A DNA stretch of 7,664 nt, taken from NCBI GenBank assembly GCA_934569195.1, contig CAKTKB010000068.1:1-7664 (forward strand). The letters are read 5' to 3'. Position 1 is the first letter of the stretch; the number at the start of each line of letters is the position of its first letter. A program made the position numbers and the translations under genes. The stretch comes from an uncultured Oscillospiraceae bacterium. GTDB lineage: Bacteria > Bacillota > Clostridia > Oscillospirales > Oscillospiraceae. Positions 6,377-7,664 of the stretch are shown piece after piece. The notes beneath the pieces are model-generated. The model had not been told where the DNA came from, did not search any database, and saw only the letters and a list, made by a program, of their open reading frames with translations.

Positions 6377-7232
6377 GGGCAGCTCCTTCCTTCCGCTGTT
6401 TCAACGCGGCAACCGCCTGCTCCAGGGTGTATACCGGAGGAAGCTGCAATCCCATCTGTCTCAGCTCCAGAAAAATCCGAGTCACGTCCGGGATATCCAG
6501 TCCCATCTGAAGCAGCTCCTCGGACCGGGCAAACACCTGCTCCGGCGGTCCGTCCATTGCCAGCCGGGAAGCATTCATAACCAGCAGCCGATCCACCAGG
6601 CGGGCCACGTCGCTCATGGAGTGGCTGATCATCATGATGGTCGCATGCTTTGCCTGCCGGTAACGCTCAATATTGGCCAGAATTTCCTCTCTTCCCTCCG
6701 GATCCAGGCCGGCAGTCGGCTCATCCAGAATCAGCAGCTCCGGCTCCATAGCAATCACGCCGGCAATCGCCACGCGGCGCTTCTGCCCGCCGGACAGATC
6801 AAAGGGAGAGAGGGAAAGCTGCTCCTCCGTCACGCCGACAAAATCCGCCGCCTCATGCACGCGGCGGTCAATCTCCTGCTTGTCCAGGCCCATATTGCTT
6901 GGACCGAAGGCAATATCCTTATACACAGTCTCCTCAAAAAGCTGGTACTCCGGGTATTGGAATACCAGCCCAACGCGGAAGCGTGCCTGTCTGGTCGTGG
7001 CCTTATCCGTCCAGATATCCTTTCCGTCCAGGAGAACAACGCCGCTGTCCGGCTTCAGAAGGCCGTTCAGGTGCTGAATCAGCGTGGACTTCCCCGAGCC
7101 GGTGTGGCCGATGATTCCCAGGAATTCTCCTCTTTCCACGCTGAAGGAAACATGATCCAGAGCTTTGTGCTCAAAAGGGGTGCCTGCGCTGTATACATGC
7201 GTCAGGTCCCGTACCTCTAAAAAAGGCGCCAA
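6369..7232 (-). CDS. ecfA2: Energy-coupling factor transporter ATP-binding protein EcfA2
   Basis: This is one of the two cytoplasmic ABC ATPases of the ECF transporter; it pairs with EcfA1 and drives EcfT. The 287-residue protein carries Walker A GHTGSGKST (42-50), Q-loop FQYPEYQLF (91-99), signature LSGGQKRR (146-153), Walker B LLILDE (166-171), D-loop AGLD (174-177) and the switch His in ISHSM (H204). GHTGSGKST rather than the NGSGKST form, together with its position second in the operon, indicates EcfA2 (CbiO2/YbaE type). The C-terminal tail after about 225 matches the EcfA extension that contacts its partner. Translation starts at a TTG at 7232: no in-frame ATG occurs before residue 114, and GGAGG stands 8 nt upstream. 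The start is 19 nt after the ecfA1 stop, and the end overlaps ecfT by 8 nt. Confidence 0.95.
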   Translation of the reverse strand: MAPFLEVRDLTHVYSAGTPFEHKALDHVSFSVERGEFLGIIGHTGSGKSTLIQHLNGLLKPDSGVVLLDGKDIWTDKATTRQARFRVGLVFQYPEYQLFEETVYKDIAFGPSNMGLDKQEIDRRVHEAADFVGVTEEQLSLSPFDLSGGQKRRVAIAGVIAMEPELLILDEPTAGLDPEGREEILANIERYRQAKHATIMMISHSMSDVARLVDRLLVMNASRLAMDGPPEQVFARSEELLQMGLDIPDVTRIFLELRQMGLQLPPVYTLEQAVAALKQRKEGAAHA

Positions 7233-7240
7233 CTTCTATA

Positions 7241-7245
7241 CCTCC
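7241..7245 (-). promoter_or_regulatory. Ribosome binding site supporting the TTG start of ecfA2
   Basis: Minus-strand GGAGG (7245 to 7241) lies 8 nt before the TTG at 7232 to 7230. This strong site, together with residues 4-10 (FLEVRDL) matching the usual ABC N-terminal strand, makes TTG the likely start even though it is a rare initiator. Confidence 0.75.
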
Positions 7246-7251
7246 CGCCCA

Positions 7252-7664
7252 TCAGGCCTTTATGGCATCGTAAAGTGCCTGTGCGCAATCCCGTACACTC
7301 AGCCGATCCAGCGGCAAAGAAAATCCCGCCTGATTCAGCTCCCAGCAAAGCTCCACCGTCTCAGGCGCCGAAAGGCCCAGCTCATGCAGCAGCGCAACCT
7401 GTGAAAAAACGCGCTGCGGCGTTCCGTCCGCCGCAATCTTCCCTTTATGCAGGACGACTACACGATCCGCTTTGGCCGCTTCGTCCATGTGATGCGTAAT
7501 GAGAATCACGGTAATGCCCTTCTCCCGATTCAGGCGCTGCACCGTGTCCAGCACCTCGTGCCGCCCTCTGGGGTCCAGCATGGCCGTAGGTTCGTCCAGA
7601 ACGATGCACTTCGGCTCCATGGCGATCACGCCGGCAATGGCAATGCGCTGCTTCTGTCCGCCGG
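7252..7664 (-). CDS. ecfA1: Energy-coupling factor transporter ATP-binding protein EcfA1 (3' part, cut by the window edge)
   Basis: Only the last 136 residues are inside the window; the frame runs open through the edge, so the start lies to the right. The fragment begins in the ABC signature motif (GGQKQR, after a missing LS). It then shows Walker B IVLDE (fragment residues 20-24), D-loop TAMLDPRGR (26-34) and the switch His in LITHHMDEA (H57). The AMLDP form of the D-loop, where EcfA2 has AGLDP, and the first position in the operon identify EcfA1. It is not a degraded gene: the frame is intact to the TGA stop at 7254 to 7252. Its product should dimerise with EcfA2 on EcfT. The operon promoter should lie upstream of this gene, outside the window. 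Confidence 0.92.
   Translation of the reverse strand, partial: GGQKQRIAIAGVIAMEPKCIVLDEPTAMLDPRGRHEVLDTVQRLNREKGITVILITHHMDEAAKADRVVVLHKGKIAADGTPQRVFSQVALLHELGLSAPETVELCWELNQAGFSLPLDRLSVRDCAQALYDAIKA

Noticed and set aside
5561..6580. A plus-strand open frame of 339 codons opposite ecfT and the ecfA2 end
   Set aside because: The product is rich in His, Gln, Arg and Pro with no recognisable fold, and the opposite strand encodes an intact ecfT. It is a shadow frame.
6741..6793. A 53-bp segment closely matching 7612-7664 (about 8 mismatches counted by hand), suggesting a DNA repeat
   Set aside because: Both copies encode the signature-to-Walker B region of the paralogous ATPases EcfA2 and EcfA1 in the same frame, so protein conservation explains the similarity.
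6330..7220. A plus-strand open frame of 296 codons opposite ecfA2
   Set aside because: It is antisense to ecfA2, which carries all its ABC motifs; the composition is typical of an antisense artefact.

Overview
This window looks like an ordinary chromosomal stretch from a moderately GC-rich member of the Clostridia, most plausibly Oscillospiraceae/Ruminococcaceae. That placement is an inference. It rests on the gene order ecfA1-ecfA2-ecfT-truA (the order known from Bacillus-type Firmicutes), a ClpE-type Hsp100 with a CxxC-x22-CxxC zinc-finger N-terminus, strong AGGAG-type ribosome binding sites, and a UvrD-like helicase with a Tudor-like tail. I see no mobile element, CRISPR array, rRNA or tRNA, and no gene-free stretch over 100 bases.

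Layout. Bases 1-93 hold a strong hairpin, probably the terminator of a gene left of the window, and the leader of the first gene. Bases 94-2346 (+) encode a 750-residue UvrD/PcrA-type DNA helicase. It converges on clpE (2397-4706, -), and the two share a 16-bp hairpin terminator at 2355-2390. Upstream of clpE, a 79-bp gap (4707-4785) carries a likely extended -10 promoter and an unusual set of short inverted repeats. Further right, all on the minus strand, lie truA (4786-5562), ecfT (5570-6376), ecfA2 (6369-7232) and the 3' part of ecfA1 (7252 to the window end).

How the genes work together. ecfA1, ecfA2 and ecfT encode the two ATPases and the transmembrane coupling protein of a group II (shared) energy-coupling factor transporter, which powers uptake of vitamins or metal ions through separately encoded S-components. 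They form a tight operon (19-nt gap, then 8-nt overlap), and truA (tRNA pseudouridine synthase I) follows 7 nt later. clpE, a protein unfoldase predicted to work with ClpP, lies downstream in the same direction with its own candidate promoter and no visible terminator before it, so it may also receive read-through from the ecf-truA operon. The helicase is an independent unit on the other strand.

The part most worth following up is the clpE control region. It has neither a CtsR box nor a CIRCE element, but it does have three alternating TTTCC/GGAAA half-sites at exact 10-bp spacing and an 8-bp inverted repeat flanking the -10 hexamer. I found no convincing new multi-gene system here.
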